Part shown: in pieces, positions 21,376 through 32,663 of the stretch | Position numbering within the stretch: the first letter of the stretch is position 1 | How the letters are laid out: each line of letters starts with the position of its first letter | Assembly: GCA_027579435.1 (NCBI GenBank) | Contig: JANBPK010000844.1 | Location: 1 to 64,000, forward strand | Source of the DNA: Candolleomyces eurysporus | Lineage: Eukaryota; Basidiomycota; Agaricomycetes; Agaricales; Psathyrellaceae | DNA: 64,000 nucleotides | Direction: 5' to 3' | Position numbers and translations under genes: made by a program | The notes under the pieces: generated by a model | Told to the model about the DNA's origin: nothing | Seen by the model: only the letters and a program-made list of their open reading frames with translations | Databases searched by the model: none

Positions 21376-23333
21376 CTAAGGGTCCTTTGAGGCTTTCGAC
21401 GAGGAGGCACCAGCGCGACGGGTCGTTCTGGCCAAACCTGAGGACAATGACGGGGTGCTAGCGCTACTCCTCCTCAATTCCGTGGCGGATGGACTCTTCT
21501 TTGCTGCTCGAGACCCTGTGGTGGTTGGCGCGATCGGCTTCGCCGCAGCGCGGGAGGATTTGCCCACCGATGGTATAGAAGGGGCGAGAGATCCACCTTT
21601 TCCAGGTTTGGGATCGACTGAACGGGTTGCAAGCGGACGCCGGGGAACGATCCGAGGGTGGATGGCTTTGGCGCTGCTAACGCTCGCCTTGCGTGTCGAC
21701 ACTAACCGCCTTCGCTTCACTTCGGGCGTTTTCTGCTCTCCAGGAACATAGACGTCTTCTTTGTCTTCTCCACTGCCGGGTGATGGTACCTCGCTGTCCT
21801 CGTCTGCAGTATCACTCGTCGCCGACAACTCTTGCAACTCCAAGTGAGACGACACCTTCCTTTTCCTGACACTCCTCGGCCTCTTGGTGGTCGCGTCTGA
21901 TTGTGAAGTTTTGCTAAGGGTGCTCGCGTCATCGTCTTCGAAGTCGTCTTCCATTTGCTGAGCTCTCGAACGAACGAGGCCTGGACCAATCGTACGGTCC
22001 AAGTCGACGGCAGACGAAGGCGAGTCGGTGGGGGACACAGACTCTGTTGAGGGAGAAGACTCTGACCAAGCACCACTCGTCCGAAACGACACATTGGTAT
22101 GGGCGCTTGGGATGGCAGTCGATTGTTCGCTTGCAGCGCTCGCCAATGGTCCGGGGATCGAGAGTTTGGCCATCAGCCTGGAACGTGCGGCGCCATGTGG
22201 CGGAAGGGGAGTCCGAAGGGTCATATTGAAAATGTCTTCTTCATCATCATCCATAGAGTCGTCAGACAGGCTGTCGTGCTCTGTCGGAGAGGCAAGGGTG
22301 TTGCTGGCGGCCGCAGTACTTGCCACGTGTTGAATCCCGTAGAGGTGTGGGGCTTCGTCGCTCAAGTCATTGGCGTAACTGGGATTCATATTGTTACGCG
22401 ATAACAGGAGCGACCTGTGAAAATCCTGCTCTGACTGAGTTTCGGGAATGGGTGGATAGATGTGGGCCGAGAAGGAAATGGTGGTCGAGGCAAGTTGCGA
22501 ATGTGTTGTAATCGGCGAGGCAGGGTATGCGGAGGGGAAGGCAGGGTACTTTCTCCATTCTTCTACTGCTCTTTCTTCCTGGGTCAAGTCAAGGATCTCG
22601 GGTGGTGCATCCACTGCTTCGTTAAGTTCTTCGTCTTCGGATTCGAAAGCCTGCGCAGGAGGTACCCAGATCTCGTGTTGTGCGGCTTCGGCTGAAAGTG
22701 CAGCACGTGCGGCAGGAGCGCTGGACTGGGAGCTCGTCTCTGTGTCTGAATCAGACTCTTCCAGGCGGGTTTTAGTTCGTTTCTGCCACCATGTGATGGC
22801 CGAATGGATGGGGAATGCTGATAGGGCGAAAATAAAGTCTCCGGTCATGCGAAGGAGATCAAGGGAGCCATCGAGGGTGCCGGTGTAAGGCTTGACAATA
22901 GGTCGTAGAATATGAAGGAATATAGGTTCAGCGCCCTACAAATACGAGTCAGATCGGGGTGTTTCGACCAAAGAACGGCCAACGACGTACCCGGGCCCGT
23001 GTCACGATGAGGAAGAGCATGAACATGGACTTGAATTCATCGTAAAAAGGGATGAACAAGCTGACTAGACTCTCGATCACACGTTCATAGGCAGCAAAGC
23101 AACACTACCACAAATATGTCAGAATTTCTCTAGCCACCAACCAAGAGACAACTCACCCATACGATCCAGACAGCGAGACACCCTTTCATGTCCCTCTTTC
23201 TCTGCGTCATCGCCCTCACACTGGGCCGTGTAGGGTCTCTCACCGACGGTGGCGGTGGCTTCAAGGTCTTGTATGATTCATAAACATTCAAAAAGAGCAT
23301 GGTTATCCGGAGGGCGGGGACGAACAGCGACAT
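21376..23333 (-). CDS. TB2/DP1/HVA22 (REEP-like) membrane protein
   Basis: Three exons (23333-23157, 23104-22991, 22935-21376) give 616 residues. The first 130 hold the TB2/DP1/HVA22 domain: an N-terminal hydrophobic helix (ALRITMLFLNVYESYKTLKP), then WIVW-CCFAAYERVIESLVSL, FIPFYDEFKSMFMLFLIVT and RARGAEPIFLHILRPIVKPY. This family (Yop1, REEP) shapes tubular ER through hairpin membrane segments. The remaining 450 or so residues are Ser/Thr/Glu-rich and presumably disordered, with a basic end (KRRRLVSTRKASVSS) and many Ala-Ser runs. The long tail is far beyond the roughly 180 residues of Yop1; such tails are known in basidiomycete members. Fragments of the last exon recur at 37.8-38.7, 46.03-46.44 and 57.6-58.03 kb. 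Confidence 0.9.
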
Positions 23334-25288
23334 GTTGGGTGCTGTTCAATCGATGTGGTGCATCGGCTGGGTTGTGCTCGTCGTCGTCGGTAGAAGAGAA
23401 GCTGAACGGTAGTGCAGGCTCGAGACTGCCCTAGAAGGCGTTAATATGACCAGAGCTGGTACCCGCAGCTCGACACGCGTGAAACTGGTGCCAGGGTGGC
23501 TCGCGCTTTCCAACATGGTCACTGCCATTCGTTCGCTTAATGACCTGTTGCTACCTGTTTGCATCAGATGGCGACGGCGGTGGCCTGCCGATATGGAGAT
23601 ATCCGGCCGTTTTCCATTCAACTAGAGTTTCGTTGAGTATGCGATTGACTTTTGACAGTGAGTAAATCCGAGATCGAATCTTTGTTCTCAGGATTAGACT
23701 TAATGATCTCATTTGCTATGCCAGGCGCCAAACACACGGGGCTTTCATATAGGTGTCCCGGAAGGGCGACAGTCGGTACTGATCGACAAAATCCGTTCTA
23801 CTCGAAAGCTTGAGTTTATGGTGGTTCAAATGTGGCCAAATACTGTGTCCTTTTCCAACGTCAGCCATTTGACTTCGATGAACATATCGCGAATCCTTTT
23901 CCCAAGTATTTCTCGTCTTGCCATTAAAACCCGTGGTGCATGGTCTAATAAAAACGAATCAGTAACGATAACGGATGGAAAGAGGACCTTTATTCGCACT
24001 CACCCTATCCGAAACACGCTACCGACTACCTCTCATCCCCCGGCGTCTCAAGATTCCGATCATTCCGCTTCCAGGCTAGACGCATCGAGTTCTGGCGCGT
24101 GCATGAACACCCTTCAACGAACCATATTGAGTCCGTCGGGTTCTTGGTACCCTCTCAAATATCCCGGCGGTCCGGTGAAGTATCTCCAGATAGCTTGGGT
24201 TCAATAGGGTGCTCCGGTATAAATAGTGTGATTGCTGAGTTTGAGTTTGAATGAAGATCTCGCGGGCAATCGTTATGATTTCGATAGTGATAGGCTCGAC
24301 GATTCCGGCTTACAGGGTTAGCTGGGAAAGCGATTGGGCCGTGTAGTCGGGTCAGGTACGTATACACGTCCAGGCGTGAACCATTGGCATGGTCGAGGTT
24401 AACTATCTGAGAGCACACTGTTAAGGAAGAATTCGAGTTTGACGTAGATGACCATGGCCAGTTTCTTGCGTAATCGTTGCTCGTAAAGTCAGCTTCAACT
24501 ATCTATATTCCGTTAAAATAGATATCGCGTGGCTAATTATGGCTGACATTGCAGTCATAATTTTGACGAACTGCTATAGTCGTGCCGAGTAGCAAAAATG
24601 CCGACATCCCTTTGAGTAAAAGTTTCCCAGTCCTCTGCTTGGTACTCCTGAGAGCAGTAGGCGACAAGACGGCACCGGTTACAGACCTTCAACGTGGCTT
24701 CGGCATCATGTGAGCTCATGTGAGGTCTCCGATAGCGCTGAGCTAAACCTTTCCCCGTGCTACAGTGTGCAGTGCCAGTGAGCTACGTGTTTGTAGCAGT
24801 GCAAGCGTCCAGAACGTACCCTTGGTCTGATACACATCTTAACGTGAATATAGTTCCTCCTCCGGGAATAGACCTCCTCCGTCCAATACGATCCCGAAAC
24901 GGACGACACGATATTTTCGTCAACTCCGAAATCCCGACCTCGACACTAGACCAGATAGTTGGTTAGAGAAGCGCGGGAAAAGAACTGAGGCCTTACTATC
25001 GGTAATACATTACGAAGTGGAGGTCCACTGTAACGGGGTTCAGAAAATGGGTTCGCATACGAGGGACAAAGTTACAATTGATTGCGGCGCTGGCGCATGG
25101 CATGACGTCAGCATTCCGAAGTTGACTACTACGGAGTGTTATCACTGAACTCGGGAAAGGAAGGATTTTGTAGCATCGATCGATGCTTCTTCTCAAAAAC
25201 GAAGGCCGAAGCTTGATAATTTCAACCCAATCCCACTGTGTTTTCTCCTGAACCTTTGCCACTACTCAGTTTTCGAAGCCCGGGCCAT
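23334..25288. other. Gene-poor stretch at the boundary of region A
   Basis: Nearly 2 kb with no recognisable gene on either strand. It includes the TB2 promoter and marks the switch from intact single-copy genes to the duplicated region. The longest frame (23713-24207 +) has no recognisable content. Confidence 0.4.
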
Positions 25289-26067
25289 TCATCCGCCTCC
25301 ATACATGGCTGCGCTTCCTCTTTCGTGGATATGGCCTGTCGACCTTGATGCCACTGCTTGTAGCTTCTGTGGTGTGGGAATAGGACTCCGCACAAAGAAC
25401 TCGAAGAGTAGCTGGTCCTCAGGAGGGCCCGGGAGTCTGGAGATGAGATCCTCGGGGATATAGGCGGTGAGGTAGCCATAACCGAGCTGGAAGTAGGCGA
25501 GGAGCTTGGGACTATCATCTTCGGTGTGAGGTGAGCCGAATCGCTCTAGAGCGACCAGGACTTGAACATTTAATGGACAGGGTGTGGACACCCCAGTTTA
25601 TCCAAGACAACGTCAATGCAGGCTCACCACGGAAGTCGTAAAAAAGGGTACGGGACAGCGAAATCGCCGTCAAGGAAGAAGGACAGTATCAGAATACAAA
25701 AATTCCCNTCTCACCTAGGTCCAAATTCCAAAAACTCGCAACCGCACGCCTGATCCTGATACAGTCATAGTCGTCCGGCGCACCCGGAGTTCTTCATTGC
25801 GGACGGTCTGTGGTCGTGGTACAGATGCGGTTCATGGACCTCGCAAAAACGTTTGGAGAGCATCACATCGCAAGCCGCCACGAGCTGCCACAGTTCCTCT
25901 GCAGTGTTAACCTAGGTCTCTTGGAGGACCACGACGTCGCTGCCGGGTTATTCTTCTCTGAAGCTTTATAAGACGCGGGGTCCGCCATTGTCTCTTTGGA
26001 GATAAATTCGCCTGGAGAAGATCCGATAGTTCTGGAAGATGGCACGTCGAGGATATTTTGTTGCCAT
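25289..26067 (-). pseudogene. H-family gene, member 1 (decayed)
   Basis: Read on the minus strand, the start (MATKYPRRAIFQN) matches the start of the member at 49.6-50.2 kb (MATQYPRDTIVQN). The APDDYDCIRIRRAVASFWNL and FLDGDFAVPYPFL segments match its middle. The last exon (VQVLVALERFGSPHTEDDSP, then KLLAYFQLGYGYLTAYIPED) matches its end and extends it to GPPEDQLLFEFFV. Between start and middle the best alignment crosses an in-frame TGA and a frame change, so this copy looks inactive. The layout of a helix, a glycine/valine strand and an Asp-rich stretch could fit a divergent nucleotidyltransferase fold, but this is a guess. One unresolved base lies at 25708. Confidence 0.4.
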
Positions 26068-26464
26068 TGTTCTGGAACGCTGCATAAAGTCTAAGAGCGG
26101 AAAGGACCGTAGGCTGGCCTTTGTAATGCTTTGATTGCCGCCAGAGGTTGACTCAGGGATCGCTGCTCCTGAGGTAACACTAAGAGGAAAAACGAAGCCG
26201 TGGGCTTAGTTCGAGACGAAAACCGTGAAAACCGCAGCATATAAATTTTGGCTGAATCATCGCATTACGATGCCTATGGCACAGACTAATACGAAAGCTG
26301 GATTCCTGTAAATTACCATATTCTGCATTCGAGAGCTCAAAAATTGAGATCAATGACTCGGAGATGGAGTGAGAGACTTGAGCGGGGGTGCCTGAGGGCA
26401 CAGTATGCACTCACTAGAGTCCGAGACCCGCGAACAGGTGGACTGCGGTTGATGCGGGGTACTA

Positions 26465-26990
26465 GCTTTTCGTCTCCGTTGCTGACCTTATGGAATCATT
26501 GCGGCGTTATACCAAAAGCTTGGGGCATTGTGTCCGCGTGTTGGACCACCGACTCCTCCTTTCATCCGACCACCGATACCATCCTCTAGAATATTTCCGA
26601 GATCCCGCTATTCTTGGACCCTTCATTCATGTCGGCTTCGTTCATGGACAGTTATGTACGATTATCTTGGTCAACGGATCGTGTGTTTTCACCTTTGCCT
26701 CACTATCCCGAACAAAATTATGTACTTCAATTCAATATGATTATCAAAACCTTGCTTCTCACTCGTTTCGGTATGTATCCTCTTTGGTCGGCCATGTGGT
26801 ATTTTGGTGATCATCGGCTGACGCTGACGCCAAGTACTATTATTTGAGTATCCGGAGGGTGTCCATCCGAGATTGAATGTCTCATTCCGATTTGAGACAG
26901 AAACATAGTATTGAGACACCCGATTTCATTTGACGTGGTAGACGCTCTAGCCATATGCTTATGGGGTTCATGGCTTTCATCTCTAAATGT
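26465..26990 (+). pseudogene. Kinase-family relic K0 (C-terminal end and 3' flank)
   Basis: About 150 bp match the last exon of the kinase genes downstream: PKAWGIVSACWTTD, then PTTDTIL as in the subdomain XI region (CWTTDPSVRPTIDTLL). It is followed by about 350 bp of the 3' flank that also follows the other kinase copies. Everything upstream of subdomain X is missing. Confidence 0.6.
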
Positions 26991-27064
26991 TACCATATCG
27001 CGCGCAACAGTGAGCGCTAGTGCTGATCATCGGTAACCATATACTACTCGCATCCAAAGAGACG

Positions 27065-27250
27065 CTTGGAATACAAATTTATTTCTTTAAGCTTGTGTTT
27101 CGGTTTGGGAGACGAGATAGCCGTAGGTGAGCTTGAAATTACAGTAGGCGAGGAGCCTGGAATTTTGTTACAGCGGATTGAACGAGCGCAAAAAAAAAAG
27201 GCTGGAGTTTAGTAGTGGTTAGAACCCTCCATTATATCATGCCTCTCTTG
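27065..27250 (-). pseudogene. H-family C-terminal fragment
   Basis: On the minus strand, RLLAYCNFKLTYGYLVSQTE matches the KLLAYFQLGYGYLTAYIPED end of the H-family. It is the same fragment as at 49389-49560. It begins right at the site where the copy at 49 kb carries a transposon insertion, and here that site is empty (CTTGGAAT at 27065-27072). Confidence 0.5.
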
Positions 27251-27467
27251 CACTTTGCCTATTCTACTACCTACCTCAAGTTCATGTTGCTGCCTCCTCA
27301 TTTTCCGAAGTCTGAGCCATTTATTCGTCGTGGACACCCCGTCGGGCAAATAATTGATCCTCTAGAAAATGAGGTCGTCGGGAATCAGGACTTGGGACTT
27401 GAAGTAGATAAGAGCCCGACAAATAGTTGGGTAGTACCTTCGACAGGAATTGGTGAACACAGAGATC

Positions 27468-27545
27468 AAAGAGTTTCAGATTTCCCAGTCGGTTGGAGCG
27501 TCAGACACCAAGCGATATATGAAGGCCGCGGGTTCGAACCTCGGC
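27468..27545 (+). repeat. tRNA-like (SINE-head-like) sequence
   Basis: The stretch has a Pol III A-box-like start (CCCAGTCGGTTGGAGCGTCA) and, 30-40 bases on, a full B-box (GGGTTCGAACC) flanked by a four-of-five-pair T stem. The acceptor stem does not pair and the anticodon arm is poor, so it is not a working tRNA. A second, more decayed copy is at about 63018-63082, with the same downstream tail (TTTGTCCTCACTCCTCTACC). Two copies with a shared tail suggest a tRNA-derived short element, or a tRNA pseudogene that was duplicated with the block. Confidence 0.4.
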
Positions 27546-27769
27546 AGGAGTAACTTCCGTTGGACCCCGGAACAGTGTCTTTGTCCTCACTCCTCTACCA
27601 CTCCACCTTTAGGGTTTCAATGCTTCCGCAATTCAACAGAATATGACCAGAGTTAGGATATTTAATGCTCGAGCTGAGACTCTGATCAATTTGTTGCACA
27701 TATGTGCGGGGTACAAATATGTGAGAACAGAGCGGAGTTCAAACCGAACTCGTGATCAGGCCTCAGGGT

Positions 27770-28245
27770 CCGACGTCGGAAGCAGGCGCCGAGCGCCTGA
27801 ACAGGCACTCACTTTCACCCCACCCAAAATGCAAATTTTCGAGCGGATGCATTGAGTGGCGTTGTGATTTTCCAAATTTTATGAGTCCGGGTTAACAATG
27901 GACAGACACAGGGAAATTGAAGACATGAAAACCGTGTAATTACATCAAATTACAACGCAAGGTGGCAATGAGAGGATAATTAACGGTAGCAACATGGCAA
28001 AATAACAAGTCACGAGGATCGTGTCCGACATACACGAGGGGAGGAAACTGCCGAGAAGGTGTACAGCGCAAGGAATAAACGCCCAAGAAAATGGGTCCCC
28101 ACCTTGTTTTCAGGTCATAGGAGGCCTCCCAGTGTATCTCAGTGTATTGAGCTGGCGTTAAATTGCGCTGGATGCCAGTGGGTACAATGCTGTGATGATA
28201 CGCTCGATTGCCGACTATCTCAGCCTGTATTCAGAACCTGATGGC
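27770..28245 (-). pseudogene. LIPT1 intron 4 / exon 4 relic
   Basis: On the minus strand, 28045-28240 aligns with LIPT1 exon 4 and the beginning of intron 4 (CTCCCAGTGTAT...TTGAG, then the cryptic end of exon 3-4). The GC palindrome GGCGCCGAGCGCCTGA of the intron is at 27785-27800. Coding frame is lost. Confidence 0.6.
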
Positions 28246-28480
28246 CTGAGGCTGCATCTACACGGAGCGAGGCGAAGAAAACCTGTGCGTTGAGCGACCC
28301 ATTGACTATCGGGACATCAGTTAGGCGTCATAGCGGAAAGGTATAGGCGAGCTATCCAGGGGACACCCGCTTGATGCTTATAGAAGCTAGCAAACAGTGT
28401 TCAGGTGTTTCGTTCGGCGTTTACAAGCCGAAATTGGCAAGCGAAGCAGTCAACCTGCTTGTTCCCACTCTTCTACCACC

Positions 28481-28860
28481 ATGTCCCATAATCCCTCACT
28501 CGCCAGCAATTGGACTCTGGCTCTTCGTCGCTCTTGCTGGCTCCTGATCGTTCTCTAGCGACAGATTCGCTTGACGGACATCTGGTTCCAGGGCCTACGA
28601 GAGTCCGTCCATGCATTCCTATCCCTCCTCCCCCTGGCGATGCAACCTCATGGCTTGGTGTCGAATCGGAGGTAAATTGCCTACCTTTGCATGTTACCCC
28701 CAATTTTGACTCGCAGGCAGCTCGTTGGCCCGACACCACCGCAGCGCCCAGCTTCACACCATGGCCAATCCTCCTCAATCGATGACTGGGCTTCTCTACG
28801 GAACGACCTCATTTCCTCACTCATGCTGGCGATCATCTGTTGCAGGTCTTAAAGGTCCTA
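28481..28860 (+). other. Kinase-upstream module (copy 1)
   Basis: A conserved block beginning TCCCACTCTTC and an ATG, then CCTCACTCGC and TCTGGCTCTTCGTCGCTC. It precedes every kinase copy (31721, 46850, 51000) and is also fused in front of the TB2 relics (37740, 57555). Copies at 46.9 and 51.0 kb carry an aligned frame starting MPN-PHS-ATRFWL-VALYRSL. This could be an ancestral N-terminal exon or a promoter/leader; here the frame is broken. Confidence 0.4.
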
Positions 28861-29035
28861 AGGTGGGCACTAGGCGTTATCATTTATTCCTTCTAATGTA
28901 TATATTGCTCGTAGCGGTTCGCCTGAGGGTCGCCCTGTCGGGGAGGTGGTCACGTGTGTGCACGGGCCAAGTAAGATGCATCCGTCCGACGTCAATGTGT
29001 CGAGATTCCAGGAGCCCTAACTGTGCTTGAAGAAG

Positions 29036-30236
29036 ATGCAAAGCCCTGAGCATACTCTTGCGATGTTCAACAGTCTCTACGGAGAAAATGTAAGTCTGAT
29101 TCCATCCATTTATCGCCGCTTCTTGACACCATTTGTCGTTGCAGGCCCTCAAGGTCCCCTTCCACCTGGATCGAACTGACCGTCCTGGCAGGCCGTACAG
29201 TGTCATCTCGTATGGCACAATCCAAGGCCAGGGAAAGTCAAGACTCGTTGTTTTGAAGACCTACCGCCAGATCAACGGCACAACTGTTCAAAAGGTTGCG
29301 GAGGTGGGCAGTCTTGCTTCCCTGCCTCTATCGGAGCGAACTGACGACATCTTAGCGCACCTATCGAGAGGTCAAGATCCTGGTAGCGTTGCACGGCCCT
29401 CCTGGTCTCTGCCCGAACATCAATCGATTCCATGGCGTCTTATTCCCCGACCCCGCCCAAATCCCAGAAGCCATCGCTGGCATCCCTTCAATCGTCACCG
29501 AGTTCGTCAAGTACGACTCTATCGAGTACACAGAAGGACAGGACTTTGGACTCAGGCTCAATATCGTGAGTTATCGGTGTCTTGGAGGTGGAATCGAAGG
29601 CTCATTTCGTCCAGGTGCAGCAGCTGGGCACCGGTCTGCTGTACATGCATTCGCTGGGCCTCGTGCACGGGGACCTCAAACCGGTACGCCACCCCTTCAC
29701 CAGTCGTCTCTATCCGTTTCTGACCTCCTATCAGGATAATTTCCGCGTTACGGAAGACGGTGTTGTGAAGATAATCGACTTCGGCCTCGGGCGCTACGAG
29801 ACTAACCAACACACGGGGTTGACGACGTTGATCCTACCGTGCTACCGCTTCATAGCCCCGGAGCTGATTATCCCGGCTATGGACGCTATTTCGATGTTCG
29901 TCACGAAGGCCACGGACACCTACGCCTTCTCTATGACCGCACTCCAGGTAGGTCATCGTCAGATCTCATGGTTCATATGTTTTGCTGATTCAAAATGGTG
30001 CTCAGATCCTAGATGGTCAAGGATACCAAAAGTCGATCCCTTTCAACCAGCACTGGGTGCCGTTTGCAGTACGTCGGGCCATTGTGAATCAGGAGTGGCC
30101 TCAAGCGCAACACTACACTGGCGTCGCCCCCGAAGCCTGGAATATCATCTCCTCCTGTTGGACCACCGACCCCTCGGTTCGTCCAACCATTGACACCCTC
30201 CTCAAGGACCTTTCTAGGATTCCGCAATCCTACTGA
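29036..30236 (+). CDS. Protein kinase K1, complete gene
   Basis: Six exons (29036-29089, 29145-29303, 29356-29565, 29615-29683, 29735-29947, 30006-30236), all GT-AG and all whole codons, give 311 residues. Kinase landmarks are complete: glycine loop GTIQGQG, Lys 56 in LVVLK, Glu 76 in RTYREVKIL, catalytic loop HGDLKPDN (Asp 161, Lys 163, Asn 166; HRD is HGD), DFG at 179-181 (DFGLGRY), APE at 205-207, and the subdomain XI Arg in DPSVRPTI. Style (HGDLKPDN, CWTTDPSVRPTI) is that of the tyrosine-kinase-like group expanded in mushroom fungi. Substrate unknown. Upstream conserved sequence may add N-terminal exons. Confidence 0.85.
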
Positions 30237-30589
30237 ACCCCTTATGCATCCCATTACGAAGTCGGTCTCGTTTATGGACAATCATGGAAATTACCCTATT
30301 CAGTCTGCGCGTTTTCATCGCATCGCTTTTACCCGTGCCTCAGTATCTCAAAAAAAACTATTGTACTTGTATCTCTTTCGATTCGAAGTAACAGAACCCT
30401 TGCTCCTCATTCGTTCCCGACAGAGACTTGTCTTCGTCCAAGGTAGATGTGTATGCGGCGAGACCATGCAGTCTTTCGGTGGTCATCGTGGTAAGGAAAG
30501 CCGCAGGATTGCAGCTCGTCATTGACGTCAAATACTACTCTGTGAGTCTACGGATGATGTCAACGCTACCAGATCTACTACGGCAAGTC

Positions 30590-30837
30590 ATTCAATGTGG
30601 GTGGGGCTTGGACACGCCTGGTGGTTCTTCTCAAGGCAATTCCAATGTTGGTTGAATTGTTCAAGGCAGTTCTCCCGCATCTTTGTGTTCCTGAATACGT
30701 CTGAGGAGTGAGCACTTCTAACTGAATGAGCCCAAACGCCCTCGGAACACGCACAGGTCTTGGGACAGCGCCTTACTCTCTGGCACTCCTTTAGGCAGTG
30801 GGCAGGGTCCCTGTTCTCATTTTTTCCAGCATCAAGT
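30590..30837 (-). pseudogene. NDUFA8 exon 2-3 relic
   Basis: On the minus strand the sequence aligns with NDUFA8 exons 2-3 (the inverse of CCTTGAACAATTCAACCAAC and of the GGAGGGCCGGAGAGTAAC part), with indels. It breaks off exactly where the 669-bp inverted-repeat element begins. Confidence 0.7.
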
Positions 30838-31506
30838 CAGTCACGACGAGTTTGGTGGATGTGGATGTAGTTCCACTGCTTACCATCAATCCTGGTGGAG
30901 GTCCCATCAATAGTACATTCACCCAGGAAGTCCCATCAGTTGGACTTCCGCGTGAACTTGCCCAGCCCGTGCAAGGCTTCCCTGTTATAGTTGATGCTGC
31001 TTAATAGGCTAGATCAATTTACAGGCAGTTTACCAACAGATCGACTATCTTCTGTTGTCGTTAGGTCAGCAACGGAGACTAGCTGCTTAATCTTGCATGC
31101 ACCGCCATTAGCCTGACCTCAAACATTGAGAACACATTAATTTAACCTGCAAGGTCAGATGAACACCGTACAATAATACCAATACTTTGAAAGACCATAT
31201 GAACGTACTTTTATTATCTTATAATTAAATCCCAAACGGCCTGTGGGCCATGGCCGACCCTCGACGCTGCACAAGTGAGGCAGCCTCCCGCATTTGGACA
31301 ATGGCCGCGATCCACGGTTGACGATAGTACGTTTTTGGTGATGGACCTCCGTGGGAGGCGCGTTTTCAGACGCTGCGCACAGCGCCTGAACGCGCGCTCC
31401 TAGTCAATGTCCTAAAACGGATGGGTACGAGACAAACTGATGGGAGATCCAGCAGGAATTGATGGTACTTAGACTACATCCACATCCACCAAACTCGTCG
31501 TGACTG
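30838..31506. mobile_element. 669-bp element with long terminal inverted repeats
   Basis: The left end (30838, CAGTCACGACGAGTTTGGTG...) and right end (31473-31506) are perfect inverse complements over 34 bp, and similarity continues with mismatches for about 75 bp. The CAGT terminus resembles mariner-like ends, but no TA or other target duplication flanks it. Inside is AT-rich sequence with short frames only, so it would be non-autonomous. It separates two NDUFA8 pieces that are not adjacent in the parent gene. Confidence 0.75.
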
Positions 31507-31720
31507 CTAATTCTGCATGTTCCGCATGGGATTGTCGTTTTAAAAAGTTTTGCAGTTGCTGGCTTTGTAGTGCACATCAGGAATAGTTATTGTAAGATCC
31601 TGGATGAATAACTTCAACAGGGGGACTCGGAGAGCGGAGAACCAATAGAAGCTCAGGAAGACTGGGCCACCCGAAATCGGAAACCGAGCAAAGAGTTCTT
31701 GTTCCCACTCTTCTCCCCAC
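31507..31720 (-). pseudogene. NDUFA8 last-exon relic
   Basis: On the minus strand it matches the NDUFA8 last exon and preceding intron, beginning CTAATTCTGCATG as at 55626. It is severely diverged. A sister copy at about 46633-46745 stands in the same position in front of another kinase module. Confidence 0.55.
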
Positions 31721-32105
31721 CGCATGCCGCAATGTTAACACCCCTCATTCGCTAGCAACTAAATTCTGGCTCTTGGCGGCTTTCTATCGTTCTCTGGCGA
31801 CAGACTCGACATTCCTTGAGAAATAATATGATAAACCGCCCTGCATAACTCCTTTACTCTCCTTTTCGAGCGCGGTCGATGCGACCTCATGCTGATGCTT
31901 TTTGGTGTTGAATCAGAGTTTACACTGCCCGCCTTTGCTCAATGGCTCCAGTCTTGACTCACAGGCAGGTCGTTGGCCCGTCACCGCAGCGCTCAACCCC
32001 ACATCGTCTCTCCCTTTCACTCCTCCCTCATCCTCAGTCAATGGCCGAGCTCCTCCATTGAACCATCGCATTTCCTCACACACGCTGGCTATGCAGGTCT
32101 CAAGG
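31721..32105 (+). other. Kinase-upstream module (copy 2)
   Basis: Same block as at 28481, followed by a stretch reading LDSQAGRWPVTAA that is shared with the other copies, then a CCTCACACACGCTGGCTATG segment. The initial frame is broken by a stop (CGCTAG). Confidence 0.4.
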
Positions 32106-32379
32106 TGAGCATTAGGCACTGTCATCTTCCTCTCTCTACAGCTCCTCTCGCTAGGGGCACCAGGTTCATTAGTTGTGCAAGCTGGTCAGTCAACTTCGTT
32201 GCACGATGCCTGCACGGCTTGTGGGTGAGGCTTGCGGGTGACTGTGGCTATACACCCGCGGGGTGCATTGGGGTGGTGTATCTTTGGATCGGATCTCTGG
32301 GCTCGACTGGACAAAACCCTCAAATAAACGCGGTCTCAAAACCGCTGTTGGATGGCACCAACGTCCTCAAGACCCCCCT

Positions 32380-32520
32380 GGTTGGTGCAGAAATCGCAAT
32401 TTCTGATTTTGACCTCCACGGACAACCCATTCCAGACGCATCATTGATTTTAGACCCCCACGGATAACTCTTTGCGAACGCATTCCTGGTCCTGGACCTC
32501 CACAGGCATATTGGGATTGG
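32380..32520 (+). repeat. Degenerate 42-45 bp tandem repeat
   Basis: Three units each starting GACCTCCACGGA or a close variant, encoding a recurring L/F-D-L/P-H-G-x-x-x-x-x-A/D-x-L pattern (FDLHGQPIPDASLI, then LDPHG, then LDLHRHI). Homologous repeats stand before the kinases at 47460-47520 and 51655-51785. They may be remains of an N-terminal repeat domain or a leader minisatellite. Confidence 0.5.
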
Positions 32521-32663
32521 GAGGCGGGCATCAGGGAGCGTTGCTGCATTTCTGATGGCGGTCACGTGTTTGTGTGCACGGGCCTGCACAGGTCGAGCTC
32601 GAAGCGTTGTCGAGAATCCAGGCGGTCTCGCTAATTTTTCGACCCTCATTGTGCTCGAAGAAG

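Noticed and set aside
21455..22888. Plus-strand frames of 98-142 codons over the TB2/DP1 tail
   Set aside because: Shadows of the low-complexity Ser/Ala-rich tail exon on the minus strand.
23713..24207. 164-codon frame in the gene-poor stretch
   Set aside because: No motif, no splice context and no copy elsewhere; likely chance.
27468..27545. Functional tRNA gene
   Set aside because: The B-box is good, but the acceptor stem does not pair and the anticodon arm cannot be folded sensibly.
30838..31506. Assigning the 669-bp element to Tc1/mariner
   Set aside because: The end begins CAGT, but no TA duplication is present on either side and no transposase remnant was seen, so only a generic inverted-repeat element is called.
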